From positions 1 through 64,000 of the forward strand of contig JAFULC010000027.1 in the NCBI GenBank assembly GCA_017483305.1: a stretch of DNA of 64,000 nt, given 5' to 3'. Below the pieces are notes generated by a model. That model was not told the origin of the DNA. It did no database searches and was given only the letters and a program-made list of their open reading frames with translations. This document shows, piece by piece, positions 34,330 to 42,712 of the stretch. Source of the DNA: Clostridia bacterium. Lineage in GTDB: Bacteria; Bacillota; Clostridia; Oscillospirales; CAG-272. The position numbers were made by a program, and so were the translations under genes. How positions within the stretch are numbered: the stretch's first letter is position 1; the number at the start of each line of letters is the position of its first letter.

Positions 34330-36624
34330 GTGACAGTCATAGCAATCTTCAATAAAAGACCTTTATTCACCTCCTGTATTCTTTATTTGGTCTTCGCAAT
34401 TATCGGTTATTTCGCGCACCCGATAATAAAGCTGATCATCGTCGCGATCGCGCTGATAGCTGCCGTCCTGTTCGCATCTCTCAGATTCGCCTTCAAAAAC
34501 GTAAGCGCATACAGTGCGCTTTGTGTTATATTGTCTTCGCTGATGATCGCGGTGTCCTTGGCATCCTCGTTCTGCTATTTTGATATATATGCCGGATCGG
34601 TTGAGGAATATTACGGCGAAGATCACACTATTGAAGCGTTGGTTACCTCAAACCGCACATACGACGTGAATTTCTCGACCTATAACGTAACCGTAACCAA
34701 GATCGACGGAAAAGAGACCAATCACAAGGCGGTCCTTATCTGCACGTACACCTCGGAATTAGAGCCGGGATTTATAGTTACGGCAAACGTCAGTGCCGAG
34801 GATTTTGATTCTGACCTTACAAAGCTTTCGATGCGCTCCGACGGTATTTTCATTCAATACACGTCTGCCGACGAGGCATCCGCTCTCGTGATAGACGAGG
34901 ACGATTTTCACCCATCCGTAGAGCTGGCAAGGCTAAATGCCACGTTATCGCGCATCTTCAGCGTTAACCTTGACGAGACAACGGCAGAGATCTGTTCAGC
35001 TATGTTTCTCGGCAATAAGGATCAGCTGAGCAATCTTACAGAGCGAGACTTTTCTCGAGCAGGGGCATCTCATCTGCTCGCGCTCAGCGGAATGCACGTC
35101 AGCATTATAATGGGTATTATGATGCTTTTCCTCAAGAAACTGAGAACACCCTCCAAAATCATCGCCGTTATATTGATCGTATGCTCGGTATTCTATCTCT
35201 TGCTCACGGGAATTAAAATTTCTGCCGCGCGCTCGGTGATAATGGTTTTGTTGGTCTATCTTGCAACGCTATCAAGCAGGCGTCACGATTCCTTGACCTC
35301 TCTCGCATTTGCAGGCACTCTGATCGTGCTCGTGTCTCCGTGCTCGGTTCTCGACGTCGGATTTTGGATGTCGTTCGGGGCAACCCTGGGCATACTTATC
35401 TACGTGCCGTCGTTTACCAAGCTGACCGCGAAGCTTGAGGGCAAGTCAAAATTACTTAAGCCTATAACAACAGTACTTTCAGCGCTCGTTGCGGGTATAT
35501 TCGCCCTGATGCCTCTGCTTATCGCGCTTTGCATATTTATCAAGCAGATATCTTTGGCATCGGTTATCACCTCGGCTGTGCTGAGCATCCCGGCAAGTGC
35601 CATAATATTATTCTCAATGCTGTTGCTTATTTTCCACAAGGTGACCTTTGTTTCTGCTATGATAGTCAAGGTGCTTAGCCTGTCCGCCCACTTTATGACC
35701 GAATATTGCGCCAAGGTGTCCGATATGGACAACGTGATGGTCTCCCTGAATTATCCCTTTGCAACGATCGGGGCGATAGCATTGGGCGTAGCTTTTGCAT
35801 ATTCTATGATCAAAAAATCGAAGAATATGTTCAGATCTCTGATTCCGTTTGCACTCACGCTCGTACTTTTTGTTTCAGCGATGTACGTATACAACTATTC
35901 GGAAAAGGACAAGGTAAACGTATCGTATATCAACGTTTCTTCCACGGCGGATATGCTCGTTATGTCAAGCAACGGGGAAACAATTATCTGCGATGTAGGA
36001 GCGGGAAGCAACAGCTCGTATTACGCGACGCTTGATGCTATAAATGAAGCAAGATCGACCGAAATACGCGCGATCATTATATCCAAATATGCCAACAGAC
36101 ATATCTCGTCGCTATACTATATGTTTACAAGCCAGAAGGTCAAGGAGCTGTGGCTGCCGTATCCCGATAACGACGATGATTACTACAAAATGGTCCGCAT
36201 CGTCGAATACGCCGAGAAATACGGTGTAGATGTCTTTGTCTTCCGTGACGGAGAAACGCTCCACGCCTTTGGAGATACCGAGATCACACTCTACTCCTAT
36301 TCGATCGAGCGCTCGGCAACTCCTATATCGCTGATAACAGTAAAAACACCCGAAAAGCAGCTCGTCTATTGCGCACCCGCCTTCAACGAGACTACCGACG
36401 AGGAGCGTGAGCAGATAGATCAGATCTTATCGGAGTCGGATTACATAATCTTCGGGGGCAGAGGACCGAAGACCAAAACAGTCTACTCCATACCGAGTGA
36501 AAACAAGGTGTCCTTGATCGCATTCAGTGACAAAACAAGAGTTGCTTACTACAGCGAGAAGAGCGAAAGGGCAATAACCTACTCGATAATCGACGACCGC
36601 TGTAAATTCTGCCTTAACGATTGA
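34330..36624 (+). CDS. comEC: ComEC/Rec2-family membrane protein with degenerate metallo-lactamase domain
   Basis: This 764-residue protein has the ComEC architecture: N-terminal membrane segments, the DUF4131-like region, the competence core with FSRAGASHLLALSGMHVSI (about 240-260) and ten or so membrane helices, and a C-terminal metallo-beta-lactamase-like domain (about 535-760). ComEC forms the channel for single-stranded DNA uptake. The C-terminal metal motif is lost: where family members have T-H-x-D-x-D-H, this protein has SKYANRH (about 584-590). The start is uncertain. The frame opens with GTG at 34330 inside the ribosome binding site GGGAGGTGA, while an ATA at 34339 has ideal spacing. 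Confidence 0.82.
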   Translation: MTVIAIFNKRPLFTSCILYLVFAIIGYFAHPIIKLIIVAIALIAAVLFASLRFAFKNVSAYSALCVILSSLMIAVSLASSFCYFDIYAGSVEEYYGEDHTIEALVTSNRTYDVNFSTYNVTVTKIDGKETNHKAVLICTYTSELEPGFIVTANVSAEDFDSDLTKLSMRSDGIFIQYTSADEASALVIDEDDFHPSVELARLNATLSRIFSVNLDETTAEICSAMFLGNKDQLSNLTERDFSRAGASHLLALSGMHVSIIMGIMMLFLKKLRTPSKIIAVILIVCSVFYLLLTGIKISAARSVIMVLLVYLATLSSRRHDSLTSLAFAGTLIVLVSPCSVLDVGFWMSFGATLGILIYVPSFTKLTAKLEGKSKLLKPITTVLSALVAGIFALMPLLIALCIFIKQISLASVITSAVLSIPASAIILFSMLLLIFHKVTFVSAMIVKVLSLSAHFMTEYCAKVSDMDNVMVSLNYPFATIGAIALGVAFAYSMIKKSKNMFRSLIPFALTLVLFVSAMYVYNYSEKDKVNVSYINVSSTADMLVMSSNGETIICDVGAGSNSSYYATLDAINEARSTEIRAIIISKYANRHISSLYYMFTSQKVKELWLPYPDNDDDYYKMVRIVEYAEKYGVDVFVFRDGETLHAFGDTEITLYSYSIERSATPISLITVKTPEKQLVYCAPAFNETTDEEREQIDQILSESDYIIFGGRGPKTKTVYSIPSENKVSLIAFSDKTRVAYYSEKSERAITYSIIDDRCKFCLND

Positions 36625-36649
36625 CAAATTATAAAATGAATGCTATACT
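36621..36649 (+). promoter_or_regulatory. Promoter of the metallophosphoesterase gene
   Basis: TTGACA overlaps the comEC stop; a 17-bp spacer and TATACT (36644-36649) follow. Confidence 0.82.
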
Positions 36650-36682
36650 GTAACAAACAAAGCTTTCAAAAGGGAGCATTTA

Positions 36683-37456
36683 ATGAAGATCACAAGATAT
36701 GAAATTCTGACCGATAAAAAAGGAATAAATATCAAGCTTGCCTGTGTCTCCGACCTACATTCAAGACCGTATGGGAAGGCTTTGGCGGCTCTTGAGCAGA
36801 TCTCGCCCGATGCCATACTCTTACCGGGCGACATCGTTGAGATCGCCGCCGAATACATGGACAAGCGAAATGAAAACGGACTAAATTTTCTCAAGGACGC
36901 CGCCCGCATAGCGCCGTGCTACTATACCTACGGCAACCATGAGATATACTATTCTCACGCGAAGGGCAAGCACCCCAAAACTCCCGACAGGGAGCTGTCC
37001 GAAAAATATCTCGAATCGATCAACTCGTACGGAGTTCATCTGATCAACGATTCGTTCGAAGCGTTGGATCATACGGCAAAGATTTTAGTAGGCGGTCTGG
37101 TCTGCGGCAAAGATATGGACCCTGCGATAAATCAAAAAGAGCCCGATCTACAATTTCTGTCCGATTTTTCAAAGAACGAGGGCTTCAAAATTCTGCTTTG
37201 CCACTATCCGCACTACTACGAAAAATATCTCAAAAGCGTTGACGTCGATCTCGTCCTTTCGGGTCACGCTCACGGCGGTCAATGGAGAATATTCGGCAGA
37301 GGAATATATGCCCCTCATCAGGGGCTTTTCCCAAAATACACCTCGGGAATTCACGACGGCAAGCATATAATCAGTCGAGGTGCGGTCAATAATTCAAAAC
37401 CTATTCCAAGGTTTTTTAATCCCTGCGAGGTTATCGAAATCAATATTCATTCATAA
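36683..37456 (+). CDS. Metallophosphoesterase (YkuE/YaeI-like)
   Basis: This 257-residue calcineurin-like phosphoesterase shows the metal ligands in order: VSDLHS (about 23-28), LPGDIVE, YGNHEIYY, LCHYP and SGHAHGGQWR. The last motif, GHxHGGQ, is typical of the YkuE/YaeI group that hydrolyses UDP-diacylglucosamine-type or other phosphodiesters at the membrane. It has no clear N-terminal membrane helix, unlike many relatives. It has its own promoter and terminator, so it is probably monocistronic. Confidence 0.9.
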   Translation: MKITRYEILTDKKGINIKLACVSDLHSRPYGKALAALEQISPDAILLPGDIVEIAAEYMDKRNENGLNFLKDAARIAPCYYTYGNHEIYYSHAKGKHPKTPDRELSEKYLESINSYGVHLINDSFEALDHTAKILVGGLVCGKDMDPAINQKEPDLQFLSDFSKNEGFKILLCHYPHYYEKYLKSVDVDLVLSGHAHGGQWRIFGRGIYAPHQGLFPKYTSGIHDGKHIISRGAVNNSKPIPRFFNPCEVIEINIHS

Positions 37457-37460
37457 AACA

Positions 37461-37498
37461 AAACACGGTTGATCCCAAGCGGATCAACCGTGTTTTGT
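37461..37498. terminator. Bidirectional terminator
   Basis: AAAACACGGTTGATCC / GGATCAACCGTGTTTT is a 16-bp stem between convergent genes. Confidence 0.93.
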
Positions 37499-37926
37499 TA
37501 TTTGAGGCTCGAGAGCACGCGCTCAAGCTCGTCCTCACCGTTTACCCGTATTCCTATCAAAAGATTTTGTCTGTCGGCGGCAGAGAGCGCGGAAACAGCG
37601 GTATCGACCTCGCGGATAAGAGCATTCTTATCATCAAACACACCGACAAGTCCTTTATGCTCTCGCACGGTATATTTTGGTTTATCTTCCTCTTTTTCGC
37701 GTTCTGAATTCATAGAGGACATCTGCGCCCGACATTCCTTGAGCTGATCCGAGAGAGAATTCATAGAGCTTCTCATTTCAGATATCCGATTTTTCAGCGA
37801 ATTGCAGGTCAGTGTCATTTTATCGAAGGATTCCTTCGTCCGAGCAATAGAATACACTATCCCAACCGATGCCGTTACGACAAATACCGTAGATGCAAGG
37901 CTACACGCCGCCCTTGCTATTTTCAT
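37498..37926 (-). CDS. BofC C-terminal-domain protein
   Basis: This 142-residue protein has an N-terminal membrane anchor (about 8-28), a coiled-coil-like stretch (35-75), and a C-terminal domain (85-142; YTVREHKGLVGVFDDK, VSALSAADRQNLLIGI, VNGEDELERVL) that matches the C-terminal domain of BofC. In Bacillus, BofC is secreted into the space around the forespore and restrains the SpoIVB protease that triggers sigma K. Together with dpaAB this supports sporulation. The family match is by pattern recognition; the N-terminal BofC domain is replaced by the coiled coil. GGAGG lies eight bases upstream of the start. Confidence 0.78.
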   Translation of the reverse strand: MKIARAACSLASTVFVVTASVGIVYSIARTKESFDKMTLTCNSLKNRISEMRSSMNSLSDQLKECRAQMSSMNSEREKEEDKPKYTVREHKGLVGVFDDKNALIREVDTAVSALSAADRQNLLIGIRVNGEDELERVLSSLK

Positions 37927-38057
37927 ACAAAAAGCCCTCCGCTTTTCTTGATTTTAAAATATTACATTATTATTTTGACGGCAAGATGCTGATATATTCA
38001 AAACAATCGGAAAAAATAAAATACGGATAAAAAATAAAATCGAAAGGCGTTCATATT

Positions 38058-40109
38058 ATGAAAAAGCTCTTCAAAATCATACTTATTCTGATCATAGTTA
38101 TGTCGATATTATCATCGCTCGCGATACTCGGCGGTGCGATTTATCTTCATCGCTACAAGGATTCGCGCGTTGATCCATCGCTTATAGAGATCGCACACAG
38201 ATGCGAAAAAACAAAATTTTACTGCTACGATTTCAGCGATCGGGATGGGAGAGTAGGCGATGCGGTGCTTGTCGAGAGCGCGGAGCTTGGGGGCGAGATG
38301 AAATACAAATACGTACCGTATAACGAGATTCCCGAGGACCTCGTAAACGCTTTTATTGCAATAGAGGATAAGCGTTTTTATAAGCACAGCGGAGTAGATC
38401 TGATACGAACAACAAAGGCGGCGTTTAACTATATTTTCGGATCGGGGAAATTCGGCGGCTCGACTATAACGCAGCAGCTTGTAAAAAATCTGACCGGAAA
38501 CGACGATTTCAGCATCAACCGCAAGCTTTCCGAGGCATTTTCCGCCATTGAACTCGAGAAGGAGTACGACAAGACCGAGATCCTTGAGATGTATCTGAAC
38601 GTGATCAATCTTTCGGAGGGATGTCGCGGAGTAGGTGCGGCGGCGGAGTATTTTTACTCGAAAAAACCGTCCGAATTAACACTTTCAGAGTGCGCCACAA
38701 TTGCGGCTATAACAAACAATCCTTCAAAATACAACCCCAAAAAGCACCCCGAAAACAATATTAAAAGGCGCGACCTTATACTTGGCTGTATGCTCGAAAT
38801 GGGGTATATAACCGCCGACGAATACAGTTGTGCCGTTGCCGAGCCGATAACGTTGAAGCTTTCTCAAGCGGGAGCAAGCGGCGGCGTGAACTCCTGGTAT
38901 ATCGACATGGTAATCGAGGACGTTCTGAAGGATCTCGCGGCAAAATACAATATCTCGCGAAGCTCGGCATCCTTGATGCTTTATCGCGGGGGGCTTAAAA
39001 TATATACGGCTATGGACGCAAAGATACAGGCAATACTTGACGAATATTATTCCAACATCTACAACTTTCCTATAGATAGCCGCGGCAATATGGCGGAGTC
39101 TTCAATGATAGTGATCGACCCGTATAGCGGCGATATTCTCGGAGTCGTCGGCGCGGCAGGCGAAAAGCAGGGAAACCGTCTGCAAAGCTACGCTACCGAC
39201 ACCAAGCGTCCTCCCGGATCGGCTATCAAGCCGCTTTCGGTCTACTCGTTAGCACTTGAAAAGGGCTTGATAGAGTGGTCGTCTATATTCGAGGACTCTC
39301 CTGTAAGAGCAGAAAGTGAAGATCAGCCTCCGTGGCCTTATAACGCCGACAGAACCTACGTGGGCGACGTGGATATACAGTACGCGGTGCAAAATTCACT
39401 GAACACGGTCGCGGTGAAGGTGCTTGATAGGGTCGGCAACGGCGAGTCGATGTCGTTTTTGAAAAATAAACTGCTTATAAACAGTCTCAACGAAGCCGCC
39501 GATATCGGATCGGCATCGCTTGCACTCGGTCAATCATCCCGAGGAATAACGCTACGTGAGCTTACCGCGGCTTATTCAATATTCGAGGAAGGAATTATGA
39601 GTAAGCCGAGATCGTATTTTAAGGTCACAGACGAGAGCGGTCAGATCATTCTCGATAACCCCTCCTCGCAAGAGTCTGTAATCTCAAAGGAGACCGCCGC
39701 GATCATGACTAAGCTTTTGGAAACGGTGGTTGACACGGGCACTGCAGCTGACAAGATCTGTCTTGACAAGATCACATCGGTTGCGGGTAAAACAGGAACA
39801 ACGCAAGGTAATTGCGACCGATACTTCGTCGGATACACCCCCGAGCTTCTCGCGGGCGTGTGGTTTGGATATGAATATCCGCAGTCCCTCGACGAATTCG
39901 GCGGAAACCCCTCAATATATATCTGGGACGAGATAATGAACGAGATATATCGCAAAACCGATTACGGCAAATCATCACGGTTCGCCGTGCCCGAAACCGT
40001 GCAGAAGCTGACCTATCCCACTCCGCAGGGCGAGCTTGAGCAAAATGGGGAGGATACACCAAGGGTAAAGGACGGCTGGTTTGCCTTCAACGAGAATAAT
40101 TACGAATAA
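38058..40109 (+). CDS. Class A penicillin-binding protein (PBP1A type)
   Basis: This 683-residue bifunctional enzyme polymerises and cross-links peptidoglycan outside the membrane. It has an N-terminal anchor (about 8-30), a GT51 transglycosylase domain with EDKRF (Glu103), KFGGSTITQQLVKN and the LEMYLNV region, and a transpeptidase domain with Ser388 in SAIK, SLN at 447-449 and KTG at 578-580. All catalytic motifs are present. The C-terminus ends shortly after the transpeptidase domain, with no fibronectin or long disordered tail. It follows a divergent gap after the BofC-like gene. Confidence 0.95.
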   Translation: MKKLFKIILILIIVMSILSSLAILGGAIYLHRYKDSRVDPSLIEIAHRCEKTKFYCYDFSDRDGRVGDAVLVESAELGGEMKYKYVPYNEIPEDLVNAFIAIEDKRFYKHSGVDLIRTTKAAFNYIFGSGKFGGSTITQQLVKNLTGNDDFSINRKLSEAFSAIELEKEYDKTEILEMYLNVINLSEGCRGVGAAAEYFYSKKPSELTLSECATIAAITNNPSKYNPKKHPENNIKRRDLILGCMLEMGYITADEYSCAVAEPITLKLSQAGASGGVNSWYIDMVIEDVLKDLAAKYNISRSSASLMLYRGGLKIYTAMDAKIQAILDEYYSNIYNFPIDSRGNMAESSMIVIDPYSGDILGVVGAAGEKQGNRLQSYATDTKRPPGSAIKPLSVYSLALEKGLIEWSSIFEDSPVRAESEDQPPWPYNADRTYVGDVDIQYAVQNSLNTVAVKVLDRVGNGESMSFLKNKLLINSLNEAADIGSASLALGQSSRGITLRELTAAYSIFEEGIMSKPRSYFKVTDESGQIILDNPSSQESVISKETAAIMTKLLETVVDTGTAADKICLDKITSVAGKTGTTQGNCDRYFVGYTPELLAGVWFGYEYPQSLDEFGGNPSIYIWDEIMNEIYRKTDYGKSSRFAVPETVQKLTYPTPQGELEQNGEDTPRVKDGWFAFNENNYE

Positions 40110-40118
40110 ACGATCATA

Positions 40119-40151
40119 AACTGTGTTGGCACTCTGCCAACACAGTTTTTT
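40119..40151 (+). terminator. Terminator after the PBP gene
   Basis: AAACTGTGTTGGC / GCCAACACAGTTT, loop ACTCT, then T residues. It lies only 14 bp ahead of the next gene. Confidence 0.88.
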
Positions 40152-40164
40152 AAGTGAGGAATCT

Positions 40165-40680
40165 ATGGCATTAAGAATATCATCGAGAAATAACCGTCTT
40201 GGCGGCGTTTCGCTTATATGCGGAATAATCTGCTCGCTCTTTTTCGCGGGATCAATAGCAATATCGGGCAGCCCCTTTGAAATGATACATAAGCTTAACG
40301 TGGGCAATATTTTGCCGCCGATGTGGCTTTGGGGATTTCTGAGCTTCGTTTGGGGACTTCTCATCGGCACCGCCGCGGGCTCGGTCATCACCGAGGTGAT
40401 CTGCAACAAAGCCCATAATGAAAGGGAAATATGCGCTTATAAGGGAGGCTTGCTTTTCCTTATAGCTTTGTTTTTCTTCTCGGTGCATTATCCTTTATTT
40501 TTCGTTGCGGAAAGACTTTTCTTCGCACTGTTCGCAGTGCTTATAGCACTCGTATGCGCATGCCTTTGCGCGCTCTTCTGGTCCAAGGTATCGGTATATG
40601 CCACAGTGGTAATGGCATCCTTTGCCTTTTGGCTTTTCTACGTCCTTTTTGTCACACTTTCAATTATCGTGCAAAACTGA
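40165..40680 (+). CDS. Four- to five-helix membrane protein, unknown
   Basis: I do not recognise this 171-residue protein. It contains hydrophobic segments at about 15-35, 50-75, 90-110, 115-135 and 140-165 with short loops, so it is an integral membrane protein. It resembles TspO/YndM-like small membrane proteins in shape only. The start at 40165 has GTGAGGA seven bases upstream. Because a strong terminator lies between it and the PBP gene, it must either be expressed by read-through or from a promoter hidden in the upstream gene. Confidence 0.6.
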   Translation: MALRISSRNNRLGGVSLICGIICSLFFAGSIAISGSPFEMIHKLNVGNILPPMWLWGFLSFVWGLLIGTAAGSVITEVICNKAHNEREICAYKGGLLFLIALFFFSVHYPLFFVAERLFFALFAVLIALVCACLCALFWSKVSVYATVVMASFAFWLFYVLFVTLSIIVQN

Positions 40681-40712
40681 CCGATTTTTCAATTTATTTA
40701 CAAACAAAGCTC

Positions 40713-40741
40713 TTGACAAGCTCGAATTTATGTAGTATAAT
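40713..40741 (+). promoter_or_regulatory. Consensus promoter of the lipoprotein gene
   Basis: TTGACA, a 17-bp spacer and TATAAT form a perfect consensus, 38 bp before the ATG. Confidence 0.88.
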
Positions 40742-40779
40742 GTACAGTAGTTATAGTATGTATTCGGAGGAATATTTAA

Positions 40780-41232
40780 ATGAAATCTATCAGACTTATA
40801 TCCGTAATTCTCGTTTTGGCAACGCTTTGCTGCCTTTTCGTAGCTTGTTCTTCGGGAGAAGAGAACGTAGAGCTGCCCGAAAGACCCTTTTACGATATGA
40901 AGGTTTCTTTCCAGATCAAGAATGCTTCGGGAAAGATTATCGTTAACGCTGAAAACTATAACTACAAGGGACACGAAGATCCCACCATACTTAATATAGT
41001 TACCGATTACCTCGCTATCGAGGCAAACTTCAAGTACACCGTAGACGAGAACAATATGATCACCAAGATCGGTAGCACCAAGGCAGGCAAGAATGAATAC
41101 TGGTCCTTCACTATGAAGGGCGTAGAGCTTGATATGCAGACTATTCTCGACAACCTTGTTGATAAGCAGATGAGTGAGTATCTCGTAGAGGACGGCGCAG
41201 AGTTCACGGTCGTGCTTGTATCCTCCAAATAA
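40780..41232 (+). CDS. Lipoprotein, DUF4430-like
   Basis: This 150-residue protein has a lipoprotein signal peptide with FVACS (acylated Cys23) and a small secreted domain (about 40-148). The order of the domain (a strand with SGKIIVNAEN, a helix TILNIVTDYL, YTVDENNMITKIGST, then YWSFTMKGVELD) resembles DUF4430/transcobalamin-like domains, which often bind corrinoids or related ligands in Bacillota lipoproteins. That assignment is tentative. A consensus promoter and a terminator enclose the gene, and GGAGGA is the ribosome binding site. Confidence 0.68.
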   Translation: MKSIRLISVILVLATLCCLFVACSSGEENVELPERPFYDMKVSFQIKNASGKIIVNAENYNYKGHEDPTILNIVTDYLAIEANFKYTVDENNMITKIGSTKAGKNEYWSFTMKGVELDMQTILDNLVDKQMSEYLVEDGAEFTVVLVSSK

Positions 41233-41246
41233 TTTGATAATCAAAA

Positions 41247-41287
41247 CCGACTTTTTCGGTCAAATTCGGAAAAGTCGGTATATTTTT
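41247..41287 (+). terminator. Terminator after the lipoprotein gene
   Basis: ACCGACTTTT / AAAAGTCGGT stem with an internal loop, followed by an AT-rich tail with five T. Confidence 0.75.
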
Positions 41288-41316
41288 CAACTATAAAAAG
41301 TAAAGGAATTTGAAAT

Positions 41317-41898
41317 ATGCTGATCTCGATTACAGGTAAGCTTGGAAGCGGAAAATCCACGATTTGTAACATTTTAAGAGAAAGATACGGCTTTGAGATA
41401 TTCAGCACGGGTACTATAAACCGTGAGTTTGCCAGAAGTCTCGGCATAACCACACTCGAGCTCAACGAAAGGCTTAAATCCGACCCCGCTCTCGACAAGG
41501 AGATTGACGGCACAGTCACACGTCTCTCGATTGAGAAGAAGGATGAAAAGCTTGTCTTCGATTCAAGAATGGCGTGGCATTTCGCAAAGGACACGTTCAA
41601 GATATTTCTCACTATCGATCCTATGGAGGCCGCAACGCGCGTTATGAAAAATCAGCGCGGAGCAGAGGAGCATTACGACTCCGTTGAGGATGCTTGTCAG
41701 GGTCTTATAAAAAGAAGCACAGTAGAGAGAGAAAGATTCATCCAGATCTACGGGGTGGATTATTACGATCACAACAACTTCGACCTCATCGTCGATACTA
41801 CGACCCGTACGCCAGATGAGATAGTAGGAATCATTATGGAAAATTACGAAAGCTACTGCGCAGACTCCGCAAGCTATAAATCTCCCAAGGAGCTTTGA
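41317..41898 (+). CDS. Cytidylate kinase-like protein
   Basis: This 193-residue P-loop nucleotide kinase has GKLGSGKST (residues 7-15), STGTINREFA and a FDSRMAWHF segment, as in the AAA-18/archaeal-type cytidylate kinase-like family common in clostridia. The substrate is likely CMP or dCMP, but the family has several members of unknown specificity, and the classic bacterial Cmk is a different subfamily. It starts after the upstream gene's terminator. AAAGGAA precedes the ATG. Confidence 0.78.
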   Translation: MLISITGKLGSGKSTICNILRERYGFEIFSTGTINREFARSLGITTLELNERLKSDPALDKEIDGTVTRLSIEKKDEKLVFDSRMAWHFAKDTFKIFLTIDPMEAATRVMKNQRGAEEHYDSVEDACQGLIKRSTVERERFIQIYGVDYYDHNNFDLIVDTTTRTPDEIVGIIMENYESYCADSASYKSPKEL

Positions 41899-41944
41899 TA
41901 TTTATATAATTTCACAAATGCAACCTGAAGTTGCGGAGATGTAA

Positions 41945-41975
41945 AGCTGATTTTATCGACAAAAATCAGCTTTTC
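41945..41975 (+). terminator. Terminator after the cytidylate kinase-like gene
   Basis: AAGCTGATTTT / AAAATCAGCTT stem with T residues after it. The promoter of the next gene overlaps it. Confidence 0.75.
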
Positions 41976-41984
41976 TCTTATAAT
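41956..41984 (+). promoter_or_regulatory. Promoter of the XRE membrane regulator
   Basis: TCGACA (41956-41961), 17 bp, TATAAT (41979-41984). The -35 box lies in the loop of the terminator hairpin. Confidence 0.7.
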
Positions 41985-42019
41985 TTAACTGAAGTTACAC
42001 ACCCGAAAGGATCAGCAAT

Positions 42020-42670
42020 ATGAAACAAAGCTATTTTGGAGACAATCTTTACGCGCTTCGTAAAAGCAAGGGAATATCGCAGGACGAATTTGCCGAGAGC
42101 CTCGGAGTATCGAGGCAGGCAGTGTCCAAATGGGAAAGAAATGAAGCCTATCCCGATACTGAAAATCTGATAGCAATAGCAAAATTTTTCAACGTCAAAA
42201 TAGATGACCTTATAAACACCCCCATCGATGTCAGCGAGGAGATAAATTCCGACCCCAAGCTTGATAATCACGTCGAGTACATTGAAAAGGAGGATGAGGA
42301 TGAGGATGAGGACGAGGACGACACAGCCCCGAGAGGCTCATCTGCGATGTCTCACATTTGGGATAGCGTGCCGTTCGCCATTATCGCTACTATCGCATAT
42401 TTGATAATCGGCTTCTTCATCGAGCGCGGCTGGGAGATAGGCTGGACGGTCTTCGTGCTTGTACCGGTTTATTATTCTGTGACAGACTGTATACGCCGCA
42501 AGCGCTTTTCAAGCTTTAACTACCCGGTTTTAGTGACTTTTTTCTTCCTTCTTTTTGGAATGCTTTACGGAATCTGGCATCCGCTTTGGATATTATTCCT
42601 TACAGTACCTGTATATTATCCAATATCATCCGCAATTGACAGTGCAATACGAAGTAAAAGTAAAAAATAA
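42020..42670 (+). CDS. XRE-family regulator with membrane domain
   Basis: This 216-residue protein has an N-terminal helix-turn-helix (about 9-63; LRKSKGISQDEFAESLGVSR, then QAVSKWERNEAYPD), an acidic linker with five tandem Glu-Asp pairs (about 91-101), and four hydrophobic segments (about 115-210). It is a membrane-tethered transcription factor of the type common in clostridia, where membrane state may control DNA binding. Its own promoter and convergent terminator suggest a single-gene unit. Targets are unknown; autoregulation is possible. Confidence 0.85.
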   Translation: MKQSYFGDNLYALRKSKGISQDEFAESLGVSRQAVSKWERNEAYPDTENLIAIAKFFNVKIDDLINTPIDVSEEINSDPKLDNHVEYIEKEDEDEDEDEDDTAPRGSSAMSHIWDSVPFAIIATIAYLIIGFFIERGWEIGWTVFVLVPVYYSVTDCIRRKRFSSFNYPVLVTFFFLLFGMLYGIWHPLWILFLTVPVYYPISSAIDSAIRSKSKK

Positions 42671-42673
42671 CAA

Positions 42674-42712
42674 TGATCCCCGATAAGACTTCAGCTTATC
42701 GGGGATTTCTTT
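42674..42712. terminator. Bidirectional terminator between the XRE and MutS-like genes
   Basis: GATCCCCGATAAG / CTTATCGGGGAT with a CTTCAG-region loop lies between convergent genes. Confidence 0.88.

Noticed and set aside
42290..42325. GAGGATGAG-type tandem repeat as a possible regulatory repeat
   Set aside because: It encodes the Glu-Asp linker in frame within the XRE regulator and is simply low-complexity coding sequence.
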